33,157 nt of DNA, taken from contig JAUNGB010000037.1 in the NCBI GenBank assembly GCA_030524715.1, positions 13,053 through 46,209 of the forward strand, in the 5' to 3' direction. A program made the position numbers and the translations under genes. The stretch is from Eubacteriales bacterium. GTDB lineage: Bacteria; Bacillota; Clostridia; Lachnospirales; Lachnospiraceae. Shown piece after piece: positions 13,218 through 21,910 of the stretch (within the stretch, counting starts at the first letter, position 1; every line of letters begins with the position of its first letter). The notes under the pieces were generated by a model that saw nothing but the letters and a program-made list of their open reading frames with translations, did no database searches and was not told the DNA's origin.

Positions 13218-14837
13218 TTATCTGGCCGGCTCATCTGCATTACCCCCCCCCGCTGCATTGCTGTTCTTGTTTCTGTCGTATTGCTGTTCTCGTTTCATTT
13301 CAGTCTTATTCCTATACATCTGCATATCAGCTTTTTCCATAAGTGTCTGAGCGTTCATCCCTTCCTGCCAGACTGAAATTCCGCGGGCGATCCGGATGGG
13401 AATCTCCCGGTTGTGATTTTTGCGGCTGACGGCCTCGTCCATGCGGGCAAGCTCTTCCATGATCTCCTTCTCAGTCAATCCCTCTACAATTACCACAAAC
13501 TCATCTCCGCCAATACGGAAGCATTTCCCGATCCGCTGGAAACTCTCTCTGATGCATTCTGCCGCGTCTATGATCAGCCGGTCACCTTCCTTGTGCCCGT
13601 AATTGTCATTGACCAGCTTCAGGTTATTAATATCCATCATAATATACCCGGCTTTTCTGTCTGCGGAGGCATTTTCCTGATACCGCATAAAGGCGGTGCG
13701 GTTACCCATACCTGTCATGGCGTCCATATAAGCCAGTTCCTTATAAGCTTCAATACTGGCGCTTTTTCCCATATAGTAATATCCCTTGCAGTACGCGGCG
13801 TCCACCAGGCAAAACATAAAGAGAATCATACCGATACTGTAAAAATACGGATAAGCAGATGATGGATTCCGGTAAAACAGAATAAGCGAAATAAGCGCCG
13901 ATCCCAGCAGCAGCCCAAGCCCCTGTACGATCTTCACCATTTCTCTGCTTTTAAACCTCCGCATTTCACTCACACAATTTTTCATTAAAATAACAGCCGT
14001 AGCAGCGATCAGCAGATGCTGTACCGGCAGAAACTGAATGCTATATATACGAAGTATAAAAAACAACGCATAAACCGCCGTACTCACCGGATAGATCATC
14101 TGTAAAATTCCCAGTGCCTTACTTTTATGGATAAACATTTCCTGAATAAACGATACCAGAAAATAGGGCATAATCATAAACGTCAGAAAAGAAACCAGTG
14201 AGATCATCCCGGTATTTCCGGTAAACATCTGCAAAATCTGGGAATCTGTGACAATCCAGGCCCCTGCAAAGAGAATAAACATACCCAAATCCAAAAATCC
14301 CCGGATAGCCTCATTAAGCAGTCCCTTTCTGAAATAAAAGCTTCCCATAAGGATAACAATACTCATAATAAGCGCTGTGAGCCCAAAAATCGCCGCATAC
14401 AGGTTATCACTTAAAAAACGGTAAAACACGGCGTTTCTGTCGCCCAGATACATGCTCGCATCCATGGTGCTGCGGATCATATCCTCCGTGGAGGGAGAAA
14501 GAAACACAAGAGTAAGCGTTTTTCCTGCCGCATCCTCCGGAATCTCCAGCCACTGGCGGTTTATTCCTTTTTCCCGCCAGGGATCCTCGTAAAAATAAAT
14601 TTCTTCTTCATCCAGGAATATCCGGATGCTGCACCAGTAACACTCAAAACTGAACATCAGATTTTTCCCATATTCTTCAGGGATCAGATACCTGAAGCGT
14701 GTCTCTGAAGCATTTACTGCAGGTACCTGTTCCCAGGAGCCGTTCAGCACAGCGAACTCCCCTGACTGCGGTTTTCCTTCAATTGATTCCAGCCGACTTC
14801 CCCGAGCCAGCGCCAGCACTGTCAAAATAACGGCCAA
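13218..14837 (-). CDS. Membrane-anchored diguanylate cyclase (GGDEF)
   Basis: A membrane protein with an N-terminal signal-anchor, an extracytoplasmic beta-rich domain of 7TMR-DISM type (about 20-140 from the TTG start), six to seven transmembrane helices (about 145-355) and a C-terminal GGDEF domain with intact IGGDEF (about 442-447) and upstream DNNYGHKEGD-like substrate motifs. It should make cyclic di-GMP. No RxxD inhibitory site is seen before GGDEF. The start is uncertain: the frame is open to 15077, but that overlaps glgX by 125 bp. The first TTG downstream of the glgX stop is at 14837. An ATT at 14870, six to seven bases after AAGGGGGG, would give a better signal sequence (RTFLQRTGWVLAVILTV). 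The last codons include a nine-G run at 13243-13251. Confidence 0.85.
   Translation of the reverse strand: MAVILTVLALARGSRLESIEGKPQSGEFAVLNGSWEQVPAVNASETRFRYLIPEEYGKNLMFSFECYWCSIRIFLDEEEIYFYEDPWREKGINRQWLEIPEDAAGKTLTLVFLSPSTEDMIRSTMDASMYLGDRNAVFYRFLSDNLYAAIFGLTALIMSIVILMGSFYFRKGLLNEAIRGFLDLGMFILFAGAWIVTDSQILQMFTGNTGMISLVSFLTFMIMPYFLVSFIQEMFIHKSKALGILQMIYPVSTAVYALFFILRIYSIQFLPVQHLLIAATAVILMKNCVSEMRRFKSREMVKIVQGLGLLLGSALISLILFYRNPSSAYPYFYSIGMILFMFCLVDAAYCKGYYYMGKSASIEAYKELAYMDAMTGMGNRTAFMRYQENASADRKAGYIMMDINNLKLVNDNYGHKEGDRLIIDAAECIRESFQRIGKCFRIGGDEFVVIVEGLTEKEIMEELARMDEAVSRKNHNREIPIRIARGISVWQEGMNAQTLMEKADMQMYRNKTEMKREQQYDRNKNSNAAGGGNADEPAR
13243..13251. repeat. Homopolymeric C/G tract at the GGDEF / trmO junction
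   Basis: Nine consecutive C on the plus strand, i.e. G9 in the mRNA. It encodes Gly residues near the GGDEF protein's C-terminus and lies within the possible 5' extension and ribosome-binding region of trmO. Such tracts are prone to slippage. Confidence 0.85.
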
Positions 14838-14952
14838 TACCCATCCTGTCCTTTGTAAAAATGTACGAATAGCACAGCCCCCCTTCCCGTTATCTGCTAT
14901 TTTAGCACACTTCTTATAGGATATCCAGCCAAACAGGACTGCATAAAAAAAT

Positions 14953-17085
14953 CTAAAACAGTCTTCCTGTAAATACTGCCACTGACCTTGGGCGCATGAT
15001 AAACCCGCCGTCAATGCGCACTTCCTCTCCCTCTCTGTAAAAATAACGGCCCTGCCCGTCTCCGTAGGTATTGACACTCACATACCAGGAACCGGCCTTA
15101 CGCAGATTCGGAAGAGTGATCTCCACATCCTCCCAGTAAGCATTGACCGCCACATAGACAAGGTCATCCTTTCCCTTTTCCTTGTCATATCCGGCAAAAC
15201 TGACTGCAAAGGTCTTTGCGTCTCTTGGAATATTTGTTTCCTCAGCCCTGACATTGTGGGTGTGGATAGGATCCATGCCGCAGACGGCATCCGGCAGCTT
15301 TCTCCTGATAATGGAATGCTTAAATCTGTATTCGATCATAAATTTGAAAAATTCAAATAACTCACGGTTTTTATCAAGCAGATCCCAGTCCAGCCAGGAG
15401 ATCTCATTATCCTGGCAGTATCCGTTGTTATTGCCGTACTGGGTATTTCCAAACTCATCGCCGGCCAGGAACATCGGCGTCCCCCGGCTGCACATCAGTA
15501 CCGCGCAGGCGTTCCTTATCATCCGGTAGCGAAGCTTTTTTACCTCATAATTGTCAGTATCGCCTTCAATACCGCAGTTCCAGCTCCGGTTGTCGTCGTG
15601 TCCGTCCGTATTCCCCCAGCCGTTGCATTCATTATGCTTCCAGTTATAGGAATAAAGGTCATACATAGTAAAGCCGTCATGGCAGGTCAAGAAATTCACA
15701 CAGGAATTATAGCCGTCATACTGGCTTTCACAGTCCTGATTAAGGCCGCAGTATAGATCTCCTGAACCGGAAATGCTCCACGCCGCATTCCAGGATTCCA
15801 TAAAATCCCCCTTCAGATAAGCCCGCAAAGCGTCCCGGTATCTTCCGTTCCACTCCGCCCAGCGCTTGCTGGCAGGGAATTTTCCCACCTGATACATTCC
15901 GCCGGCATCCCACGCCTCCGCAATCAGCTTAACATTACTGAGAATAGGATCGTAGGCAAGGCTCTGCAAAAGAGGCGGATTATTCATAGGCGAACCGTCT
16001 TCATTTCTTCCCAGGATACTTGCCAGGTCAAACCGAAAACCGTCCACACGATAGCTTACCGTCCAATAGCGCAGGCACTCCAGAATAATCTGGCGGACGA
16101 TAGGGTGATTGCAGTTCAGAGTATTGCCGCATCCGCTGAAATTATAATAATTTCCATCCGGCGTCAGCATATAATAAACTTTATTGTCAAACCCTTTAAA
16201 GCAAAAGGACGGCCCTTTTTCATTGCCTTCTGCCGTATGATTAAATACTACGTCCAGAATTACTTCAATACCGTTGTTATGCAGTTCGCGGATCAGTTCC
16301 TTTAACTCCGTTCCCTCCCGGTTATATTCCGGGGTGGACGCATAGCCGGCATTGGGCGCAAAGAATCCTACCGTATTATATCCCCAGTAATCGAGAAGCT
16401 TCCTTCCGTCCACTTCTCTTGCATTCATAGTCTCGTCAAAAGCAAAAACCGGCATCAGCTCCACTGCATTGATACCAAGTTCTTTCAGATACGGTATCTT
16501 TTCCTTCAATCCGGCAAAGGTTCCCTTATGCTCCACTCCTGAGGACGGATGTCTGGTAAACCCCCGCACATGCAGTTCATAGATCACCAGGTCGCTTAAC
16601 TCTCTCGTGGACTGGCACATATCGCCCCAGTCAAAAATATCCTTCACTACACGGGCATGGTATTTGCCGATCCGTTTCTCTCCCCAGGTTCCCTGGGCCG
16701 TCACCGCACGGGCATATGGATCCAGAAGAATATTGTTCCGGTCAAAAAGCAGGCCCTTATCCGGATCGTACGGTCCGTCTATCCGGTAAGCATACTCAAA
16801 CTCTTCAATATCAAGCCCGAATACGATCATGGAATACACATCGCCGATCTTATATTCCTCCGGAAAGGGAAGGATCGCATAGGGTTCTTCCTCTCCCCTG
16901 TGGAACAAAAGCAGCTCACAGGACGTCCCATGGCGCGTATGAACCGTAAAGTTTACTCCGTTGGGGAGCACCATTGCTCCGTTTACATCAAACATTCCAG
17001 GCCTTACCTCAAAGCCTGCGATCTCTCCCATAGGATTTTCGATCACCGGATAATCCGGCGCAAATTTCCGACTGTATAATTTCAA
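14953..17085 (-). CDS. glgX: Glycogen debranching enzyme / isoamylase-type GH13
   Basis: A 710-residue GlgX/isoamylase-type glycoside hydrolase that cleaves alpha-1,6 branches in glycogen or limit dextrin. An N-terminal CBM48 domain (about 20-140) precedes the GH13 barrel. Catalytic residues are the nucleophile Asp353 (VDGFRFDLAS), acid/base Glu390 (LIAEAWDAGG) and Asp470 (TCHDGFTMYD). DVVFNHTAEG (about 278-287) is conserved region I. Length is normal. The start is a TTG at 17085 with AGGAGG six bases upstream. No signal peptide is present, so it acts in the cytoplasm on stored glucan or imported maltodextrin. It follows the DUF6320 gene by 121 bp. Confidence 0.93.
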   Translation of the reverse strand: MKLYSRKFAPDYPVIENPMGEIAGFEVRPGMFDVNGAMVLPNGVNFTVHTRHGTSCELLLFHRGEEEPYAILPFPEEYKIGDVYSMIVFGLDIEEFEYAYRIDGPYDPDKGLLFDRNNILLDPYARAVTAQGTWGEKRIGKYHARVVKDIFDWGDMCQSTRELSDLVIYELHVRGFTRHPSSGVEHKGTFAGLKEKIPYLKELGINAVELMPVFAFDETMNAREVDGRKLLDYWGYNTVGFFAPNAGYASTPEYNREGTELKELIRELHNNGIEVILDVVFNHTAEGNEKGPSFCFKGFDNKVYYMLTPDGNYYNFSGCGNTLNCNHPIVRQIILECLRYWTVSYRVDGFRFDLASILGRNEDGSPMNNPPLLQSLAYDPILSNVKLIAEAWDAGGMYQVGKFPASKRWAEWNGRYRDALRAYLKGDFMESWNAAWSISGSGDLYCGLNQDCESQYDGYNSCVNFLTCHDGFTMYDLYSYNWKHNECNGWGNTDGHDDNRSWNCGIEGDTDNYEVKKLRYRMIRNACAVLMCSRGTPMFLAGDEFGNTQYGNNNGYCQDNEISWLDWDLLDKNRELFEFFKFMIEYRFKHSIIRRKLPDAVCGMDPIHTHNVRAEETNIPRDAKTFAVSFAGYDKEKGKDDLVYVAVNAYWEDVEITLPNLRKAGSWYVSVNTYGDGQGRYFYREGEEVRIDGGFIMRPRSVAVFTGRLF

Positions 17086-17206
17086 AGGATTTCCTCCTGT
17101 CTCTTCGTGATGTCTTTCTTAATTGTTTCCTGACTGACCCCTGGCCGGATCCTGACTGGTCTTAATTGGATCCCGTGCTCTTTTCCTATGCTCTCATCTG
17201 TACCTG

Positions 17207-19021
17207 CTACATTCTGAATTTCTTATGCAGTTCATTTATCATATCCTTCCTGCAGAAAATAAACAAACCGATAATACTTAAAAGACTGAGGCCTGAACAG
17301 ATAACGGAAGGATAGGGAATCCTTACGATTCCCACCGCCACTAAAATACCCGGAATACATCCGGACACACTGGCCTGTCCGATATAAAACAGATACTCTT
17401 CTCTCTGCAGATGCTGTACCTTCGCGATTACAGGCATGGAACAGAGCACCAGAAAAGCAGCAAACGGAAGTACAAAATCTACAGACCAGCCCCTCCATCC
17501 CGTAAACGCATCCCATAAAATACAGATGCCCGACACAAGAATCAACTGCCACATTTCATTTTTTAACAAATTTCGCCGCTTCTTATACGCCATGGCAGCT
17601 ATCGTCCAGGAACTTAAGGCTCCCGCCGCTGTAAGCCATGCCCAACTGAAGCCTTTTTCCAGAGAATAATTAATCATAAAGCAAAGGACTGCCGCCACAA
17701 TACAAACAAAGGAAAATACCTGAAATATCTTTTTTCCGCTTTCCTTTTCTATTTCCTTATGCCCCGGAAAATCATTCTTTTCTTCCCTGCAGGGAAGCTC
17801 CTGCTCTTTTAAAAGCCGCAGAAAATTTCTCTGTATGCTGTCATCGGGAATCCTGGAAGTAAACCCAATGGCAAGTTCATTTCCGTAAGAGCAGGAGCAA
17901 ACCTGCAGCGCTTCCGTACAGGCAAACAGTCCGAATCGTTCAATATAGGCATCATACTGTTCCGGCATTTTTATCACACCTACATTAGAGTAAACTCCTG
18001 TAATGCTTCTGCCGCCGAAGTTTGCCCCTGCTCTGACACAAAGCTGTTTGATCTCCAGCGGTACCGCCCGAAGAACAGGATTCTTTTCCAGACTCACAAG
18101 TTCATTCAAATGTGACGCAAGCTGCTCCTTCATAAGCTCCCGCTCAAACTCTTTCTTTATATGCTCAAGCACTTCCTCAAAGGAGGTTTCCTCTTCAAAT
18201 ACATATCCCGCTTCAATCCATCCGAAGAAATTTGCCATAGACCGGGAAGGAAAATAATTGCGAAGATTTACGGGAATCATCAGCGTAATTGGTTTGTGAA
18301 GCCTGTTTCTGGGAATCTCCTCATGGATTGCATACAGAAGCATGGCAGTTATCAGAACCGTGATCGACACTCCATAGAACCGTGCTTTTGCGAGGGTTTC
18401 CTTTACAGGAAGAACCAGCTCTGTAATATGCATTTCATCCTGAGGAAGCTTTTCTCCCTTTAACTGTACGGCTGCCTGCTTCCGCTCTTTACTGCGCGGC
18501 TTTTTGGAAGAATAATACTGGGAGAAACTGTCCTCTTCCTGGTCCTTTCCCGTAACTGTCAGGTTTTCTTCCAGCCCGGGGAGTTCAGCCTCCGGATTCG
18601 AAAGCCTGAGATAATTTTTCACCAGTTCCTGCAGAAAATGCATGGCCCCGGTACCATCTGTAAGAGCATGAAAAACCTCAAAATTAATCCGGTTATTATA
18701 ATAGGTCACATCAAATAAAAGTGATTTTTTATCCGGAATATAAAGCCTGCTGCAGGGCGCCCGCTGCTCTGTTTTCACAATAGCCCGGATATCCCGCCGC
18801 TCTAAATAAAACCAGAAAAGCCCCTTACGCAGCACGGCCTGAAAGAGAGGATACTTTTTCATGGTAATATCCAAAGCTTCCTGTAAAAGTTCTCCATCCA
18901 CCTTTTCCTTTAACTGACAGTAAAACCGGAATACTCTGGTATCATCCTCCCCGGCGACCGCCATAAAAGCAAGCGCTGCGTTATCCAGCTTCCGCCATTT
19001 TGAATATCCAAATTCTAACAT
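17207..19021 (-). CDS. Condensation-like acyltransferase with C-terminal membrane domain (DUF6320 type)
   Basis: A 604-residue two-part protein. Residues about 1-420 resemble the alcohol-acetyltransferase/condensation superfamily, with the catalytic-type motif FHALTDG (His118, Asp122; HxxxDG) and a second conserved region near YSNVG (VYSNVGVIKMP). Residues about 430-590 form five to six transmembrane helices, as in DUF6320 proteins. The ATG lies 2 bp after the stop of the esterase gene, so the two are cotranscribed and probably translationally coupled. I infer a membrane-bound acyl transfer reaction, with the esterase handling an acylated substrate or product. The actual substrate is unknown. 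No signal peptide, so the HxxxD domain should be cytoplasmic. Confidence 0.8.
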   Translation of the reverse strand: MLEFGYSKWRKLDNAALAFMAVAGEDDTRVFRFYCQLKEKVDGELLQEALDITMKKYPLFQAVLRKGLFWFYLERRDIRAIVKTEQRAPCSRLYIPDKKSLLFDVTYYNNRINFEVFHALTDGTGAMHFLQELVKNYLRLSNPEAELPGLEENLTVTGKDQEEDSFSQYYSSKKPRSKERKQAAVQLKGEKLPQDEMHITELVLPVKETLAKARFYGVSITVLITAMLLYAIHEEIPRNRLHKPITLMIPVNLRNYFPSRSMANFFGWIEAGYVFEEETSFEEVLEHIKKEFERELMKEQLASHLNELVSLEKNPVLRAVPLEIKQLCVRAGANFGGRSITGVYSNVGVIKMPEQYDAYIERFGLFACTEALQVCSCSYGNELAIGFTSRIPDDSIQRNFLRLLKEQELPCREEKNDFPGHKEIEKESGKKIFQVFSFVCIVAAVLCFMINYSLEKGFSWAWLTAAGALSSWTIAAMAYKKRRNLLKNEMWQLILVSGICILWDAFTGWRGWSVDFVLPFAAFLVLCSMPVIAKVQHLQREEYLFYIGQASVSGCIPGILVAVGIVRIPYPSVICSGLSLLSIIGLFIFCRKDMINELHKKFRM

Positions 19022-19023
19022 TC

Positions 19024-20052
19024 CTATGTCTCCCGAAATTTGTGAATCTGTTCCGTTTTCCCAGATGCGTCCGCCTGTCGAACAGCTATAAAATTATTTA
19101 TATATTCAAAGCTTTCCTGCACATGCAGAAATTTGATGCCAAGGGCAAAAAAACCGTGAAGCGCTTCCGGAATGCGGTAAAGCTCCACCTCATTCCCCGC
19201 CTCTTTCAGCCTTTTTGCATATTCTTCTCCCTCGTCCCGAAGGGGATCATATTCTGCCGTTAAAATCAAAGTTTTCGGCAGATTCCGGAAATCTTTTGCC
19301 AGAAGCGGGGCAAAATACGGATTTTCCCTGTCTTTGGGACTGCTCTGGTAAAGGTTCAGGTATGCCTCCATTTTGCCTGCAGTAAGCAGATAATCCTCTC
19401 CGTTCTCCCTGACGGACGCAAAGGGCGACTCTTCCGTATAGCAATTATTTAAGGCCGGATAGATCAAAATCTGTCTTTGGGGCGAAAACTCTCCTTTATC
19501 ACGTGCCATCATACACACGGCAGCCGTCAGATTTCCTCCTGCGCTGTCGCCTATGATCGTAATTTTATCCGGATCCGCATCTAACAGAAACTGATCCGTA
19601 TATAACGCTTTTGCCGCCGCATAACAGTCCATCAATCCGGTAGGGAATGGGTACTCCGGCGCCAGACGGTATTCCACGGATACCACGATATGCCCGGTAG
19701 ACAGCGACATTCTGCCGCATACACGGTCATAGTTTTCCACACTTTCCGTCACCCAGCCGCCGCCATGGAAAAACAAAAGAATCGGAAGCTTATGTCCTTC
19801 CTCAATTCCCCTTATCATGGCCTCTTCTGAGGGAAAATACAGACGAATGGGCACCTTATGATCACCGTTGTAAATCTGTGCGTCCAGCTTACGGCAAAAA
19901 ATACGCATCGGGTCTAATTTCTTCAGATCAGCCAGCTTTCTTGATGCCTCCACCTCAATATTACTGTAGGATAATGCGTGAAGAATCGTTCTCATTGGCT
20001 TTGTCAGCAACTGCTCATCTCCTCTCTTTTCCTTCTGAAAAACAGAAAACAT
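19024..20052 (-). CDS. Alpha/beta hydrolase (HSL-family esterase)
   Basis: A 342-residue esterase of the hormone-sensitive-lipase family. Oxyanion-hole motif HGGGW (96-100), nucleophile Ser170 in GDSAGGN (168-174), acid Asp269 (AEYDPLRDEGE) and His299 (ALHGFF) are all present, so it should be active. The ATG at 20052 has only a weak CAGG upstream. A TTG at 20010 is preceded by GAGAGGAG at good spacing and may be the true start, giving 328 residues. It is followed within 2 bp by the condensation-like DUF6320 gene, an adjacency that suggests a common pathway. Substrate is unknown; the family hydrolyses short acyl esters. Confidence 0.88.
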   Translation of the reverse strand: MFSVFQKEKRGDEQLLTKPMRTILHALSYSNIEVEASRKLADLKKLDPMRIFCRKLDAQIYNGDHKVPIRLYFPSEEAMIRGIEEGHKLPILLFFHGGGWVTESVENYDRVCGRMSLSTGHIVVSVEYRLAPEYPFPTGLMDCYAAAKALYTDQFLLDADPDKITIIGDSAGGNLTAAVCMMARDKGEFSPQRQILIYPALNNCYTEESPFASVRENGEDYLLTAGKMEAYLNLYQSSPKDRENPYFAPLLAKDFRNLPKTLILTAEYDPLRDEGEEYAKRLKEAGNEVELYRIPEALHGFFALGIKFLHVQESFEYINNFIAVRQADASGKTEQIHKFRET

Positions 20053-20068
20053 TGCCTGTTCTGTATGC

Positions 20069-20572
20069 TCATTTTTTTGCTTCCCGCATCTTTCCTGTAA
20101 AGGAAGTTACTTCAATACAAAAGACTCCCGTTCTTGCAAGCATTTCCTCAGAAAATGCGATTTCCGCTTCGGGCGCCAGGTGCTCCATAACACGGGATAA
20201 GCCATGGATTTTTTCAGCTTTTTCTGATAACACGCGGACATGCCCCGTTCCCATAATGCTCTGATAAGCATAGGAGTAGGAGCAGGTATAATCCCCGGTG
20301 ATCAACTGGTGGGCACAGTCCATTTCAATCGCCACCTCAGTTTTTTTGGCGAACGCTTCTGCCTTACGTCCTTTTTGAGCACCATGAAAATAAAGCCGAA
20401 GCTGCGGCTCTTTTCCTTCGCAGACTTCAAATTCATATCCGAAATTTACCGGGACGATAAACATTCCCTCTTCATCCACCGCGCCGATCCTCACCACATC
20501 GCAGGCCTCCAGGATTTTCCGTAAATCCTCCGGATCCTTTATTTCTCTTTTTCCCAAACGCATCTGTCTCAT
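20069..20572 (-). CDS. PPOX-fold flavoprotein (NimA / pyridoxamine-phosphate-oxidase like)
   Basis: A 167-residue protein of the split-barrel FMN-binding family related to NimA nitroimidazole reductases. Recognisable are MRLGKREIKD at the N-terminus, VVRIGAVDEEGMFIVPVNFGYEF (about 26-48), LYFHGAQKGRKAEAF (about 60-74), and SYSYAYQSIMGTGHVRVL (about 98-115). FMN binding is expected. The start has AGGAG eight bases upstream. It ends 16 bp before the esterase ATG. The true substrate is unknown; many such proteins are anaerobe redox enzymes of undefined role. Confidence 0.85.
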   Translation of the reverse strand: MRQMRLGKREIKDPEDLRKILEACDVVRIGAVDEEGMFIVPVNFGYEFEVCEGKEPQLRLYFHGAQKGRKAEAFAKKTEVAIEMDCAHQLITGDYTCSYSYAYQSIMGTGHVRVLSEKAEKIHGLSRVMEHLAPEAEIAFSEEMLARTGVFCIEVTSFTGKMREAKK

Positions 20573-20605
20573 ATATTCAGCTCCTGTTCTGCAAAAAGGC
20601 GGGAT

Positions 20606-20932
20606 TCAGTCCAGAATGATCAACGCCATAAATACCAGGTTCTCATCTCCGGAATTAGACAATGCATGGCCTTTTCCATCCGGTGTAAAAGTAACGTCTC
20701 CTGCTTTTACCATACGCAAGGTTCCGTTATCACTGTAGATACCTTTTCCGGAAATAATATAATAAGTTTCACTTTCCCCGTGATGCTCATGAAAGCCCAA
20801 AGAACATCCCGGTTCGATGGTTACTTCCGCATACAGACGGCATTTCCCGTTCAGTTCCTTTTCACCTAAAAGATGCTTGATCAATACATGTCCGTTTCCT
20901 CCGCACATATTTTCCACACGCTCTGTTCTCAT
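20606..20932 (-). CDS. Small cupin-domain protein
   Basis: A 108-residue single-domain cupin. Motif 1 is GFHEHHGESETYYIISGKG (His and Glu metal ligands, about 46-64), and motif 2 is PDGKGHALSNSGDENLVF (about 88-105). A divalent metal site is expected. The ATG follows AAGGAGG at good spacing. It lies 34 bp upstream of the PPOX gene in the same direction. Function cannot be given more precisely; cupins of this size are often sugar- or metal-related binding proteins or isomerases. Confidence 0.85.
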   Translation of the reverse strand: MRTERVENMCGGNGHVLIKHLLGEKELNGKCRLYAEVTIEPGCSLGFHEHHGESETYYIISGKGIYSDNGTLRMVKAGDVTFTPDGKGHALSNSGDENLVFMALIILD

Positions 20933-21004
20933 ATCCGTTTCCTCCTTTAATCCTTTTCCTTCTATAAAAATAATAGTAAATCCCTGCCGCCCTTTAATTT
21001 TTTT

Positions 21005-21889
21005 TCAGAAAAGAAGATTGATAAGCCCCAGAAGGAAGCCTATCAGCGCTCCCAGATTTACGATCATATCCAGTTCTTTTTTCATGACCGTAAGTACCAG
21101 ATTTTCCAGTTCATCCATATCCATGGCATTGATCTTATCCTCAATGATTTTCGATATATGAAGTTCGGAAGTCATGTTGTCAACGCCTGCATGAACGGCT
21201 TTCTGATATACAGAAAGAATCATACTGTTTTGCTTTTCCTTTGTAATATCTATTTTTTCCAATAGCTCCGCTGCAGATTTTTCTTCTATCTGCATCAGCT
21301 TACGGTCCAGCTCCGGCTGGATATAGGTAAGTCCGTTTTTACTGATAAATTTCTGGATTTCCTCCCCGATAGGCCCGGCAATGGAAGCGATCATTTCCTG
21401 GGAAAGAAACATTTCAAGCATGGTTCCCTGAACCTTTCCGGACAGGATCTTCCCACTTTCCTGTGCAATAACATCTCCTATCCGGATATCCTCCAATGCT
21501 TCCTTAATGCCGTTGCCCAGAGCAGCAGACAGTTTATCTTTCATTTCTCCATACGTCTGTTCCTCTGCTCCTGTCAATAGCAGGATTTCGTCTTTTACAT
21601 CCCTGGAAAGTATATCTGAGGCGGCCGTTACAATTTTATCCTCTGTCTCTCCTGACAATAACTGTCCTGCAATATCCTCCTCTGTAAGAAGAGTTTTTCC
21701 CACGATTTCTCCGATCGCCCTTGCAAGCCGCGGCTTTCCTTTCGGAATGGCTCCCGGAGTAAAGGGAAGCTTATGTCCGCCGATCCTGATCTCTTTTTTC
21801 GGATAAAAAAGCATTTTTACTGCCAGATAATTGGTACAATATCCGATCACCGCACCGATCAGCGGCCCTGATATATATTCTAAAATCAT
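21005..21889 (-). CDS. DUF445 family membrane protein (YheB-like)
   Basis: A 294-residue protein with the DUF445 signature at its N-terminus: GPLIGAVIGYCTNYLAVKMLFYP (about 8-30) and GHKLPFTPGAIPKGKPRLARAIGEIVG (about 38-64). The centre (about 65-270) is predicted to be mostly alpha-helical and charged, and the C-terminus is a second membrane segment (LGALIGFLLGLINLLF). Topology is thus two ends in the membrane with a long soluble middle. The function of DUF445 is not established. It starts 21 bp after the GH3 stop and may be read from the same transcript. Confidence 0.87.
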   Translation of the reverse strand: MILEYISGPLIGAVIGYCTNYLAVKMLFYPKKEIRIGGHKLPFTPGAIPKGKPRLARAIGEIVGKTLLTEEDIAGQLLSGETEDKIVTAASDILSRDVKDEILLLTGAEEQTYGEMKDKLSAALGNGIKEALEDIRIGDVIAQESGKILSGKVQGTMLEMFLSQEMIASIAGPIGEEIQKFISKNGLTYIQPELDRKLMQIEEKSAAELLEKIDITKEKQNSMILSVYQKAVHAGVDNMTSELHISKIIEDKINAMDMDELENLVLTVMKKELDMIVNLGALIGFLLGLINLLF

Positions 21890-21910
21890 CCGTCTTTCCT
21901 CTTCCGGTAT

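Noticed and set aside
14838-15077. Extension of the GGDEF protein to a GTG at 15077
   Set aside because: It would overlap the well-supported glgX 3' end by 125 bp and adds residues unlike a signal sequence.
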